DNA of 64,000 nt from NCBI RefSeq assembly GCF_016920785.2, contig NW_024609837.1:49168745-49232744 (forward strand), in the 5' to 3' direction. Below, piece by piece: positions 21,376-32,833 of this stretch. Position numbers and translations under genes: made by a program. How positions within the stretch are numbered: position 1 is the first letter of the stretch; each line of letters starts with the position of its first letter. This stretch comes from Ixodes scapularis (taxonomy: Eukaryota; Arthropoda; Arachnida; Ixodida; Ixodidae). The notes under the pieces were generated by a model. That model did not search any database. It was not told the origin of the DNA and saw only the letters and a list, made by a program, of their open reading frames with translations.

Positions 21376-21788
21376 CAGGGTGTAAAAAAATGGCACGTTT
21401 TTTTTCCCCGCAAACATAAACTAGGTATCCCCGAACGCTCATTCTCCGCCCAAAGGTGGCACTAGAGGTCACAACCAGATGCCAAAGTTCAACCCGATCC
21501 GATACCTTATTCAAAAGTTAAAAATAATTTTTTGAAAATTTCACTGGGAAAATAGAGCCCATTTTTGCCCGTTTTTGGTTGCTGGTGCCATAGAGCCCCA
21601 TGCATTCGAAAACTCTGTCGGCGGCCATTTTTCCATTGAAAGTTTCGAAAAATCACCTATAACTTTTGATAAAGGTATCGGATCGGGCTGAAACTTTGGC
21701 ATCTGGTTGTGACCTCTAGCGCCACCTTTTGGGCGGAGAATAATCATTTGGCGATGCCTGGTTTATTTTCGCGGTAAACAAAACCCTG
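21376..21788. mobile_element. Fold-back element with TA flanks and CAGGG ends (413 bp)
   Basis: The left end CAGGGTGTAAAA and right end AAACAAAACCCTG are both bordered by TA, as for Tc1/mariner-type elements. The arms, about 145 bp each, align well: TTCTCCGCCCAAA.GGTGGC.CTAGAGGTCACAACCAGATGCCAAAGTT is present in both orientations, followed by CCCGATCCGATACCTT. No transposase frame. It is probably a MITE, and its hairpin could form a long double-stranded RNA if transcribed. Confidence 0.7.
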
Positions 21789-22113
21789 TAACTTATTTTT
21801 GACAGCCTATACTTGACTCCGGCATATAATGTATGTAATAAAATGCTAGGAGATGTGAAAAGAATCTTTTGTGTCTGTTTTGCTGCCTATTTTGCAAACA
21901 CTTTAGCGCGTAAATTTTTTACGGGTTTCCTTCTGGTTTTAGAGAGGCTTACCAAGTTCGGGGCCTCTTAAATAAGTTTAAGCTAGCAAACTCTCTGGAC
22001 GGTACCATTTAGTGCTAACGAAGAATTCGCTTGAGTATTGGAATGGCGCGCTCAGATCTGTGGGCACGTGCCAGGTCGAACGGGAGCCGTATCGAACAGA
22101 TACAGTTTCAAAA

Positions 22114-22200
22114 GGGTACCTATCAAACGGGTACCGCATCAAACGTGTACCGCATCGAATGGGTACCGCTTCAAACGGGTACTGCATCCACCGGGTACCC
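22114..22200 (+). repeat. 16-bp minisatellite (GGGTACCGCATCAAAC)
   Basis: About six variant units of GGGTACC(G/T)(C)ATCAAAC. It lies in otherwise featureless sequence. Confidence 0.75.
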
Positions 22201-24780
22201 GTAGGCCATAATCAAGTTCGATCCAAACGGGTCGACTAGTTTGCAACCCATTTGAATTTCTAATATATTTATTTCCAGTGGGAGTACCCTTGAAGAATTC
22301 CTAGAGTGTGAGAGACTCGTCATAGTTTTTCAGACGCCTATGGGGTTTGTTCCAGTTCTTTCCCGGAAGCACAGCACCCATACAAATCGTTTAAACGGGT
22401 CCGTGGGAGAGATCACGTGAACTTTCAGGATATATGCTTCGGGAAAGCCCCTTGACCGTTCTGTATCGGGCGGCTGCAACGTGTCTGTGCTTTCTGTTTA
22501 TGCGTTTCACGGGCTGGACAAGGGACGGCCAAGCGCCCGTCTCCACAACCCGTCTCTCCTTTGCTCAAGAGAAAAAAGGAGAGCACGTGGGGAAAATGGA
22601 AGAGAAGTTTTTTTTTTATGTTTGTTTGAAGAAAACCTGGTTTTAGTCAGTTGAAATAAAGGAATTGTTCTGGTCGGCCTTCTTTTCTGCGCCAGCGAGC
22701 AAATACTAAATTTGGAACAACAGGAACAACAACCGTGTTTCTTGCACCTTTTCGACCGTTTGGCCTCAAAAACATTCAGCGAGCTTAAAAGACACTGGAG
22801 ACGCCGCCGCGACGGCGTCCGGAACGGCACCTTGACTGTGCTCAGGATGTCTGCAAAGCGGCGGATGTTCATTGTGCGTTCGTGATTTTCGCTAAACGTG
22901 CTACCAAATACCGTGGAAGCCAATACTGGCAACTCCCGCGGAAAACGGGCGAAAAGTGATTGCAGCGCCCCTGGCGAGCTCGGAGTCTCCGCTGGCAGAC
23001 AAATTCTCCGAAATGCATTGGTTTTGCCTATCTCCGTGCGAGGTGACCAACGAAAAAAAATTGTCACGGACATTCGCTGGTTTGAAAGTTAAAAAATGGG
23101 TGCCAGCTCATGAGTGAAAGACATTCTCTTCCCGTGGGAAAGATGTTACAGCTTTCTGGGTGCAATTTCGGAGTTCTCCCGAAGAAAACATTCTGTCACA
23201 ACTTATGTAAGCCAAGCAAAACACGAATGTATGCCTTCGCGCTGTTTCGTGAAAAAGGGAAATGTACAAACATTTCAGAACATAGCTTCGTTTCAACTTT
23301 ATTGTTCTTATCAGTCAATTCGTTTTGTCGTTGCAATTCCCATGTTTCATGAGTGTCTTGCTTATAACCGTTTCGTCGAACAGGCGAGCTGGCTAATCCC
23401 GTTAAGATCGTCTCCGGATGAAGAAGCAGAAGTCAATTTCGAACCACGTACGTTACGGCGATGTCAGTATGCTCCGAAAGAAGGCGTTGTGCATATTCAA
23501 AGCTGACGCGATTATAGATTAACAAAAGCGGAGTTACGACAAAAGCAGACTTCTCGCGCTTGCAAAGAAAGAAGGGGAGAGCGTCGTAGCCCCGCGAAAA
23601 AAGATGATTTCAGTCACGTTATTTACAGTGCACAAATTCCGATTGTTAGCGCGGGGACGACCAACATCTTCTGCTTCGCTGCTTCTTTACTTCTACGATA
23701 AAGGCCGACACCCGTTGAACCGTCTCCACTCTTTTCATTTTTGAGTCTTCTTTCTTTTATATTTTTGAGGCGACGGCACACGTTATTTCTTCCTTCTGCT
23801 TATATGTTGCTGTGTATATTTTTTTTTTTTTTTTTTTTTTTGCCCGACGTGTTAACAATCGCGTATCCTTGCTTTGTTTGGCTTAGTTTTTACTCCCTTT
23901 CCTTCGCTTCGGCGCTTACTACCCCCGGTTCGTCTGCGCTAGGCCCGGGCATTTTGAGGGCCGTCTGCAACTTTGCTGTTGTTGTTGTTTTCTTCCGCCT
24001 TCGATTGAGTTTCTAATCTAAAATCGCCATACGTGCTTTTTGATATTTATTAAATATATTAAGAAGTGTAAGCTCGTTACCCATTTTTATTCGAATTTTA
24101 TTTGTGTACTCCGGCCGGCACGTCTGCTATGGGTCATCGTTTGTTGATCAACCGGCCGCATTCAAGAACAAGTTTGTGCGATGTGGTGCCTACCATTGCA
24201 AGAACAAGTTTGTGCGATGTGGTGGAAAATCTTTCTTCTGCTTCCTACGTCAACCTACGGACACCTACGTCAACAAGCACTTGAATGCACTTTTAAACTG
24301 CCTCGTCAAGCGAGCGAACGAACAACCCGCCAAAGTCACTGGAAAAAGAAATTCGAAAGCAAAAAAAGGTTACTCACTGCTAGCACACATAGAAGATTGC
24401 TGCCTGCGACCAAAACATTTCTGCGACTCTTTTGTAACGGGCAGTGTGAGCTGCACTACGTTATTCATTTCTCCTGTTTTGTTTTAAGTTCGTACCTACG
24501 CCGCGAAAGCAAATAAAGAAATGTACAACAAGCAGCTGAAAAAAAAAAAGGGACGCTTTCTTCTTTTTTCATTAGTTTCGTCTGTTGCTTCCGCTTTGTT
24601 TGTCGTGAACTCAACACCGGTGGCGACCACCAGCTATTCATTTGCTGCTTTCCATTTTTCTTTATTTTTTTCTATAAGCGCCGCAACGATCGTCGTCGTT
24701 GAAATAGTTTTTTGCTAGCTTCTTTGTTTTATTCGCCGTTGTTCGCTTCTCTTTCCTGTTTCTTCTTATTTTCGTCGGGA
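22201..24780. other. Stretch with no assignable gene
   Basis: Several frames of 110-188 codons overlap on both strands (longest 22507-23073, minus), but none shows a domain, a family signature or convincing splice borders. A 33-bp direct repeat containing AAGAACAAGTTTGTGCGATGTGGTG occurs at about 24162 and 24199. A poly(T) run lies at 23819-23841. Confidence 0.4.
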
Positions 24781-24810
24781 ATGGCGACACCATTTTTTCT
24801 GCAAAGTTCG
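24781..24810 (+). CDS. Possible first coding exon (very short)
   Basis: ATGGCGACACCATTTTTTCT continues to TCG|GTAAGTG, a strong donor in phase 0, with a favourable initiation context (GGGAATGG). It would encode about ten residues (MATPFFLQSS). The preceding T/C-rich DNA could be a promoter. Nothing links it to the exons at 32-35 kb other than strand, so this is speculative. Confidence 0.2.
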
Positions 24811-25639
24811 GTAAGTGTTTGCACGTTCATTCTTACCCTTACTTTTTGTTTTGTTTTTATGCTCCAGCAGCTCGTGCGCTTGCTCTGCTAATATTAACGT
24901 GTCGTTTTTGCATGTTTTAACGATTACGATGTAGTTCGAGTAGCTAAACGCCTTTTTTCCGCTTCCCAGACGCGTTTCAAACGCGTGTGATCCCCTGAGA
25001 GGCGTTTGAGACCGCTAAATAAACTGCTTTATCTTTGTTTATGCGCGCGTTGTTATTCGATTGTCGTTGCAGTTGCGATCAGTAGATTCCGCTTTGCAAG
25101 CGAACTGACCGTAATAAATTGTTTCTGCTGTTAGGGTGACGATACGGTGCTTGTAAAGCTCGAGGACGTCGCGGAGCCTATACTTTTCCATTGCGACGAC
25201 TGCTTCAGTAGACTCCGAGTCCGCTAGAGGCGCCACTGTCACGTTCGCCGCCGCTCCTATGTGTTTTCGGAGGAGTTTCCAGTATTGGCGAAGCTATATT
25301 GTATTTGGTGCTACTTATAGTATGTATGTGTGCGTGTGATGCACCCGCTTGGTTCTATTAATTGAACTGCCGTACTACTAGGAATATGCCCTGTGGCATT
25401 GTGAGTAGCTCGAAAGATATTCATTCGACAAATAACTCGGTTGTCCCTATTTGGTCTGATCGTTTTTGTCTATCTTATTTTTAAGTCACAACATGCATGT
25501 CAAACTCAGTGCCTGAAATAAATTTCCAAAAGGGGTTTAAACTTCATTTTTGTTCTATGGTTTCCAGTAATTTGGGTGCCTAAATAGTTGAAGGGGTGAT
25601 GGCGTCTGAAAGGCTGAACCCAAGCAGCACAAGAAAGTG
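24811..25639. other. Stretch with no recognisable gene
   Basis: No supported feature. Confidence 0.4.
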
Positions 25640-26265
25640 AATTTCGATCGGCCGACGGTTGGCCAGTGTCTGGACAGCTTGGCCACTTTAAGTGCTTGGC
25701 CACCGGAGACATAAACAAGGCCGGCAAGAGTCCGGCCACAAACTAGTTGTTTTTAGCTTGTCCGCAGGAGACATAAACACTGCCGGCAAGCGCCTGGCCA
25801 GAAGTGCTGATTTTCAGCCTGGCCACCGGAGACATAAACACGGCCGGCAAGTGTTTGGCCAGCAGTGCTGATTTTCAGCGCGGCCGCCGGGGACATAAAC
25901 ACGGCCGGCAAGTGTTTGGCCAGAAGTGCTGATTTTCAATTTGGCCGCCGGAGACATAAACACGGCCGGCAAGTGTTTGGCCAGTAGTGCTGATTTTCAG
26001 CTTGGCCGCCGGAAACATAAACATGGCCGGCGAGTGTTTGGCCAGCAGTGCTGATTTTCAGCTTGGCTACCGGAAACATAAACACGGCCGGCAAGTGTTT
26101 GGCCAGCAGTGCTGATTTTCAGCTTAGCCGCCGGAAACATAAACACGGCCGGCGAGTGTTTGGCCAGAAGTGCTGATTTTCAACTTGGCCGCCGGGGACA
26201 TAAACACGGCCAGCAAGTGTTTGGCCAAAAGTGCTGATTTTCAGTTTCGCCGCAGGGACACCCAT
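25640..26265 (+). repeat. 61-bp satellite array
   Basis: GACATAAACACGGCCGGCAAG recurs at 25831, 25892, 25953 and onward every 61 bp, about nine units in total. The first are more diverged. Each unit also has GTGTTTGGCCAG.AGTGCTGATTTTCA. The unit contains the palindrome CGGCCG and TTGGCC words reminiscent of the arrays at 10515 and 37165. Confidence 0.88.
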
Positions 26266-27184
26266 AATCTAAACTTTCATCGCGTTGACGAAACTTTGGC
26301 ATAACGACGGGCAGCGAGAGAAGCATCATGAGCGAGAGGTTGGCAGGATATTAGTGCGTGCATCGCGCGAACACTGTTAGCGCAAGCAAACGATCACCGT
26401 TTTATTTAGTTTTTTTTTCGTTAGACTAGCACTGTCGTGTGATATGTTCATTTGGAACATTACCAGAAGTGGAAAGATATTGTGCCCGTCGTTGTTCTAT
26501 GAAAATAAAATACGAAAACAGCGCCCACGTCATTTTCGCGCTAACAATACCGCTGTGTCGCTGCGCGGCACTTTTAGCGCGAATACCACATCCGCAATTT
26601 TTCGGTTAGTGTTCCACATATATTTACTTCCCAACTGCACTCGAAGAAAAAAAAGTTGTAGTCGGGTGCATCGGGCGCACATGCTCCCCTTTCCTGGAAG
26701 ACGCGCCCTCCGTTACCCAGCCAGTGTATACTTGTACACCGACCATAAGCCCCCTTCTCTACCTTAAAAACCTATAGGTGTATCAATGCACTCAGCTTAG
26801 TAAACTGCCACGCTAGCCACGCTTCCCGATCAGCTTGTGCTTGAATCGGATAAGATTGGATATTTCAGGCTTTGTGTTTTGGAAGAGCCTAAACAAGACG
26901 TCTCTCATATATTGATTAAACTTAAGCTTGTCTCAGTAATGTTTTATATAGGTGCTAGGATACTGATTTCCTGAGCAAACGAAAGCTAACAGCTTCGGTT
27001 AAAACCGCAACGGAAACGTTCAAAATTGAACCACACGTAAAAGAAAAAGAAGATGAACATCTCGACCTAGATGTGCAACGCTGGTTTTGTTGTTAACAAT
27101 GTGGTTGTTGGCGGGTGGTGGGCAACGCCGTGACGCTATTGACGCTATCGTGGTGATTGACGCCAGTGATGCTCGGCCGTACTA
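26266..27184. other. Stretch with no recognisable gene
   Basis: No supported exon. A plus-strand frame of 107 codons at 26444-26767 has no recognisable domain. Confidence 0.4.
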
Positions 27185-27385
27185 CACAGTAAATTTGTTT
27201 ACACCTTTAAGGGTGTAAAAGGGGTGTTGTAGCAACTTACATCCTCGGCTACACCCTTTTAACACCCTAAAAACCAGGAATACAACCTCATAATTTTAAC
27301 GAAAAGGGTGCTGTTTCGTGTTACACCCTACATTTAGTGAAGAATGTGAGAAGGGTGTAGAAGAGGGTGCTAAATAAATAATGTG
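27185..27385. mobile_element. ACACCC-type MITE, second copy
   Basis: Begins ACACAGTAAATTTGTTTACACC and carries the near-palindrome TTTACACCTTTAAGGGTGTAAA, with many GGGTGT/ACACCC words in both orientations inside. The mirror-image terminus (TTTACACCCTTAA...CTTTACTGTGTA) is seen at 36597-36640. The right boundary is uncertain. Confidence 0.5.
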
Positions 27386-28045
27386 AAATGGTTTTGGAAA
27401 GCTTATATATGGCTCTATCCATAATGTACAGGTACGATTTCTGCTTGAAAAGCAACAGTTGTTAGCAGTCTAGTTTTTTATAATGTCAGTTGTAATTCAT
27501 GCAAATAGCTGATAATAAAGTGCCTCTTTTGCATACAATTTTTATCTTTGCAATCAAAATTTTATATATCAGTTCATATTTCATTTTCTTACAAATCACT
27601 CCATGCTCAGAAATTGCAAAGTAGGGTGAAATGCTCTATACTAGCATTTTTTACAAATAGTTATTGATGGAAGTGTACAGTAAAAAAATCAGTCTCGAGT
27701 TTATATCTGGCAACATGAAATCAAAATATAGTGAAAATGTGTGACAAATATTCATGACATGCTGCTAGAACCTGTCACATGACCATGTCAACCTGAGTAA
27801 AATATTCATTTGAGAATATGGCGACATGCAAAAAACTCACACACATAAAGAGGCAAATCCCTTAATAAATCAGTCCGAGACACCTATACAAAAATAGTCT
27901 ATGGTCGTCTATGGGAAATTCAATGGCAGGCTATCACCCCCTGTAGCTTTGCATGGTCGGCCTTAGAAATTTATAGATACAGCTACAGCCAGCTATAGAA
28001 AAGTTTAGGGCCCTCTGTCTAAAGACTCAGGGCTATGTTTCAATA
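27386..28045. other. Stretch with no recognisable gene
   Basis: AT-rich; no supported feature. Confidence 0.4.
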
Positions 28046-28085
28046 ACAACAACAACAATAATAATAATAATAATAATAATAATAA
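28046..28085 (+). repeat. (AAC)n-(AAT)n microsatellite
   Basis: About four AAC units followed by about nine AAT units. Confidence 0.9.
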
Positions 28086-28139
28086 GTTAGTGTTTTAACA
28101 GTGTCCAGGGACATCCAATTGTTCTTCTTGCGGGCGCAG

Positions 28140-28352
28140 TGCAATAGAACGCACAAACAGACGCTTGCGCGCTCGCAGTCGCACTCATATACGCGCGCAC
28201 GCACGTACACACGCATGCACACGCGCAAACCCACGCCCGCGCGCAGACGCACACGCACGCACAACCAGAGACGCACACACGCATGCACGCGGACGCATCC
28301 ACACGCGCGCGCACAAACACGCACGCGTCATACACGCACACACACGCAAACA
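28140..28352. repeat. Degenerate (CACACG)n alternating purine-pyrimidine tract
   Basis: About 210 bp dominated by CACG, CACA and GCGC steps, a composition able to adopt Z-DNA. Arg/Thr/His-rich and Cys/Val-rich frames here are artefacts of the repeat. Confidence 0.8.
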
Positions 28353-29286
28353 ATTACGGCGAAGGAAACGTTGCTTAAAATAGTTTCGGTTTCGTTTTAC
28401 ACAAAAAAGAAACAATCTAAAGTTTAAACAAAACCTAAGATTTACTCAATTTTTGTAATGTTTTACATTATTATTCTAAAGACATTCTTATTGTTACTAA
28501 TATAATAATAATTTGCTTAGCATCATTCTAAAAAAATAGCAATAAATCAAACGGAAAAGAGACTCTTGAAGACTGCGCAAGGCAATCGCTATTGCAATCA
28601 GCTTCCGTTGGGCTCGGTTGAATGTTCGTTGAAGTTAAGAGGTTTCGGAAATCTCCTTTTTTTTACGTTTTAGCCGTTTTAGTGGATATTTTAGATATCT
28701 TCCTTACGAATACCGTGTTCAAGAATAGCAATCGACGACTGACAGCTGGGAGACGCTGCGTCTTGCCAACGCCCGTAATTTCAGAACCGCCCATGCACGA
28801 CTCGTGCAAACGCCGGTAAGCAACTTTCTTTTGTTTCTGCGAAGTGGGCTGCTGTTTCAAACTTTGTCGTGTACCGTGTGCTTGCTAAGCTATGCTTGAT
28901 TCTAACTATGCATCTGCCCTGTGTTATTTCATTATTTGAAAAGAGCGTAACCTCTTCAAAACCTGTGGCTCGCTCCGCAGTGTGAGAAAGATTCCCGTGC
29001 GGCGGAACCGTGGGCATGTTCTGGGCGCCGTCGTGCGGCGCTCGTCCGTCGACGCTTGTGCGGAGCGTTCAGGTGCCGTCTGACGGCAGTTCAAGCATTC
29101 AGTCGCCGTCCCAAAGTGTTAATCACAGGTCATGCTAGTTCTGACGTCTTGTCCTAACAGCCGCTCGCCACCGATTTGTTTCATAAAGCGGGAGCGAGAA
29201 AAACGTTACAGGAGCGAGCATGCAGCATGATTTTTTGCATAAGCTAATGCCTGTGACGTAGAGACGCGCGGTCTCTTCGTCATATT
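28353..29286. other. Stretch with no assignable gene
   Basis: A possible donor (CGCCG|GTAAGCAA) sits at about 28816 after an open stretch, but no acceptor or homology supports an exon. Confidence 0.35.
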
Positions 29287-29390
29287 TTCGAGGGTAAAAG
29301 CGCTGAAAACAACAGACAAACAACGCCCTGTGTTGTTCGTTTTTTTTACTTGTCCGTTGTTTTTAGAGCTTTTACCCTCGGAAATTAGGT
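29287..29390. repeat. Hairpin with CGCCCTGTGT centre
   Basis: Left arm TTTTCGAGGGTAAAAGCGCT..AAAACAACAGACAA pairs with right arm TTGTCCGTTGTTTTTAGAGCTTTTACCCTCGGAAA. The centre AACAACGCCCTGTGTTGTT is itself palindromic. A similar centre occurs in the hairpin at 36062-36175. Confidence 0.75.
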
Positions 29391-31067
29391 CTCTTCGCGT
29401 TTACCGAACCGGCACACTTTTTACGTTTACGATTGTGTGATGCAAAAAATAAAAGGAGTTCAGATGTCACGTTTTTTTAGTAGTGGCGAAAGCCCTTACA
29501 AAAATCTGAGCAGCTAGAAAAAGCAAAAACATGAAAAAAGGCGGAAAAAATTAACTAATGTCAAACCTGAATATTTGATGGAGTTCTAAGACTACCACCG
29601 TACCAACTCGCCCGGTTATTCTTCCTGTCAAAGAATAATAGCCAATAGTAATAAACAAATAAATGCCAACTATTAATTGGTTACAAAGTCGTAATTAGTG
29701 CAGTGCAGCCCTACGCTACTCTACTCTTTTGATGATATCAGTAATGTGTAAACGTATAGGGCAGTTCATAGCAACCATCTATGCCCGACCTATTATAGTG
29801 AGTTTTTTTCTTTATATAAAAGTTATATGAAAAAAAGTGCTCTTCCTAAATTAAGCCGCACCACTGTATGTACAATAGCGTGTGACGTTTATGTATGTTC
29901 TCAGCAAAAGAAAAGGATGCATTAAAAAAAAGGCCAATCATTTTGTTTCGTCTCTGTTAGAGCTTCTTTCACGTACATGCAAAATGTGGGTGTCTGCGTC
30001 TAAAAGAGTGGAATTGACATTTGAAGCAGGGCTGGAGAGCCTGACTCAGTTTGGCTAGCAGCTTGAAACCCATGGGAACCTGGGGAACTGAACCACAAGA
30101 GTGAAAGTGACACCCGCCTTGCACTTCCTGAACGATGGCACCATGAGGAAGGGGGAGCTGCCCTAAAGTGAATGCAATAGCAGGTGGGTCGTTCCAGTAA
30201 ACCCAAATACAAATGATACCAAGCAGAAAATTATTAATAAATGTGTTATTAAAAAATTGGAATGTGAATGGCACGGGCAAGAAGGAGGAGATCAACACAG
30301 CGCTGTGTTGTGTTCATATCCTCCGTTCCCATATTCTTCATTATTTCTTTTCAATAATTGGCTACTAACTAGTCCAATCATCAGCACTAGTCAATAAAAG
30401 TATGCTGCTATTTATTAGTATGAATCAACACCGTGCTTGCAGTTGAATCCTAGTCATTTATTAATAAACAAAAACAAGGGTGCAAGCTAGCTAAACAGGC
30501 TAAACACATAATTTATTAAAGACGGATTTTCTGAAGGATGACACAAACGCAGAGAAGTATCAAACACAGCTGAATATTAATGGGCAAAAAATAAATAGGC
30601 GACCCAAAAAAGAAAACGTAGGGGAAGACATGAAGTCAGTCTTTACAATTTCTCTTCTGCTTGCCACCACCTTACAAAGAAAATTCCTTCCTGGGCCTTA
30701 CAGCGTTTTACTGTTCACAACCCCTGACATACCTAAGGACAGTAAACATAAAAAAGCAACCTACTAACATTTGGGTAAATGTGATTGAACAAACAACAGG
30801 GAATGCCTTGAGCTTTCAACCTAGGAAATAAAAAATATGCACAACATCAAGATTTAAAAAAACACACGGACGCATCACACCTGTTTCGAACAAAAATATA
30901 GGCCAAGAAACTTCTTCCACTCGATGGCAAAACACAGGGAAGACACTAATAGATTTCTAGGTTTCATCATTGTTAGTGATTCTTTCAGTATACACTTGTG
31001 GTCACTCTCTTTAGTCAAAATTGTTTCATCATCATCATTCATTAAATAATCATCACAGTTGTGTTCT
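29391..31067. other. Long stretch with no recognisable gene
   Basis: AT-rich sequence; no splice-bordered exon, RNA gene or repeat that I can support. Confidence 0.45.
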
Positions 31068-31071
31068 TTAA

Positions 31072-31892
31072 AGGGGTACGGAAACCGTAAATGATGATCG
31101 CACGTTTGTATTTTGAACGACTGGCTATATTTTTCGTTCCAAACGGTGCACTCGAGCAAGAGCTCGAAGAGAAGCGAACGGAGAGCGCGATCCGTCATGG
31201 AATATCCGGCGCAAACAAAAACAGAAAGAAACGATTTTCCGCGTTCGTGGAGTAGCAAGGCAGGCGTGGTTATGGGCTTTACCCTTGGTGGCGTTGCAAG
31301 CGTTGTGGTGGTGTCAATAGCATCAGCGCGTTACAACCGAGCCGTTCGAAGTACGTGTGGCGTTACGAGCGTGTGGCTGGCACACGTGGGCTGGCCCAAG
31401 GAGCACGTAGCTTCCTCGACACTGTCAGCTTAGAGCTGAACGGGTTGGGGAAAGCAACTTTTGTTCGAGTTTTGAGCGACGGGCTAATCTTCTAGGGGGA
31501 GAATGGCTGTTTCCGGTTGCACGAACGAGGGTCCGAGAATGAGGGGAGTGCTTCTTTTCCGTCTTCTTGGACCGTTTGGTACAATGCGCGATTTTGTGAG
31601 GTGAGCCAGGAGGAAAGCTAAGAGAGAAAATGTTGAAATTCCAAAGGGCGGCGCTGCTCCGAAGGAATCTGCTACGTCACGACTACGCAGCAAGTTCCTC
31701 AGTGTTGCTAGATTACCTCCCAAATAGGCTTCGCATGCATCCACCAGGTGCACATTGAGAGATAGTTTATTTAGCTTTAAAATTAGTTTTCTTGTGCCTT
31801 TCAACGGAAGACTGGTCTTTTTGAGGTTAGGGTGCAACATGCAACATATTCAAGCTAGAAAATGAGCGCTGAAATTTCGTTTCCCTACCCCT
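31072..31892. mobile_element. TTAA-flanked inverted-repeat element (821 bp), Kolobok-like
   Basis: TTAA stands at both borders (31068-31071, 31893-31896). The inverted ends are AGGGGTACGGAAAC and AGGGGTAGGGAAAC. TTAA duplications occur in piggyBac and Kolobok. The purine start (AGGGG) fits Kolobok better than the CCY start of piggyBac; that is inference. Frames inside (up to 118 codons, minus) show no transposase motif, so this is a non-autonomous copy. Confidence 0.6.
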
Positions 31893-32140
31893 TTAAGGCC
31901 ACACAATTATTACATTAGATCACGTGTTTTGACACAGCTGAATACATATCCTTATTTTTCTGCAACATTTATACTAAGTTCAATCGGTCCTTAACGCATG
32001 GTTTTGTCGCGTGAAGTGTTCTATGAGTCGAACGAGAATTTCTAGCGGTCCTTGGGACATGTCGTGCTGTAGACTTATGTATTACTGGCTTTTCTTTGTT
32101 ACTTTGTGGGATATGGCAAGCGGTATTGAATTTATTGCAG

Positions 32141-32221
32141 GTCCCAGCTGCACCAAGCGAGTAGACTCACCGTCCAAGACCGCAAGCCGCTATCTTCAAG
32201 CCGCGCAGAGTGTTCTATGAG
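32141..32221 (+). CDS. Candidate internal exon A of a plus-strand gene
   Basis: An acceptor (GAATTTATTGCAG) and a near-consensus donor (TATGAG|GTGAGC) bracket 81 bp. One frame is open throughout: one base completes a preceding codon, then 26 codons (SQLHQASRLTVQ...), then two bases. The next candidate exon at 32670 supplies exactly one base and stays open, so the phases agree. The peptide is polar and low in complexity, like an interdomain linker. No family is recognised. Confidence 0.4.
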
Positions 32222-32669
32222 GTGAGCAATCATGTTTGGCAGTCATTGGTACATGCAGTGCTGGTGGTTTATGTAAAACTGGCCTTGTCCGTTTGAACCA
32301 GTTTTACTTCAGAAAAAAGTGGACCTCTATAGTGCGATGGTGCTCGGCTGCATGCACATGCACCCGGTATTTATTATATTTATATATACATAAATACAAA
32401 GCTTTCTATTTTGATTCAAACAAAGTAAAAAAAAACAAAAAACGGCGTGAGTGTTACTTGGATGTTGACTTCAATATGTGTTTGTGGGGCTCACAGGACA
32501 TTACATAAGGGGAAAACCCTTAGCAGTATGTTACTCAGAACTAATTAACCAATATTTTTAATAATGGTTTTATGGGGTATGTTTCAATTCTAGTTTCAAA
32601 GGCAGTGAATATTAAAGACTAACACAATTGACACAATTTGCGAATGGCAACAAGTTTCGAAATATTCAG

Positions 32670-32833
32670 GGATAAAAATCTGCCTTTTCGTCGCCAATTC
32701 CAAAATCTTGCGCTCAGAAGGCCTCAGGATGTCGTGCGGACCTGGTTGCTTCGGACGCACCTTCACTATCCTGGAAGTATGACGCCGATGCTTCCGCCAA
32801 GGACACACTGTCGAGATAGTGACGACGTACCCG
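32670..32833 (+). CDS. Candidate internal exon B of the same gene
   Basis: The acceptor AAATATTCAG opens a 164-bp exon ending at CCCG|GTATGA. After the single base that completes the codon left by exon A, 54 codons are open, containing RRQFQNLALRRPQDVV and LHYPGSMTPMLPPRTH, before one leftover base. The last coding exon found (34866) begins in phase 0, so at least one further exon with a 2-base start would be needed between 32.8 and 34.9 kb; I could not identify it. No domain is recognised. The match of strand, phase and splice quality with exon A is the main support. Confidence 0.4.

Noticed and set aside
22507..23073. 188-codon minus-strand frame
   Set aside because: No recognisable domain, ordinary composition, overlapping open frames on the other strand, and no splice or poly(A) support.
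28040..28427. Arg/Thr/His-rich and Cys/Val-rich frames
   Set aside because: They are translations of a degenerate CACACG tract.
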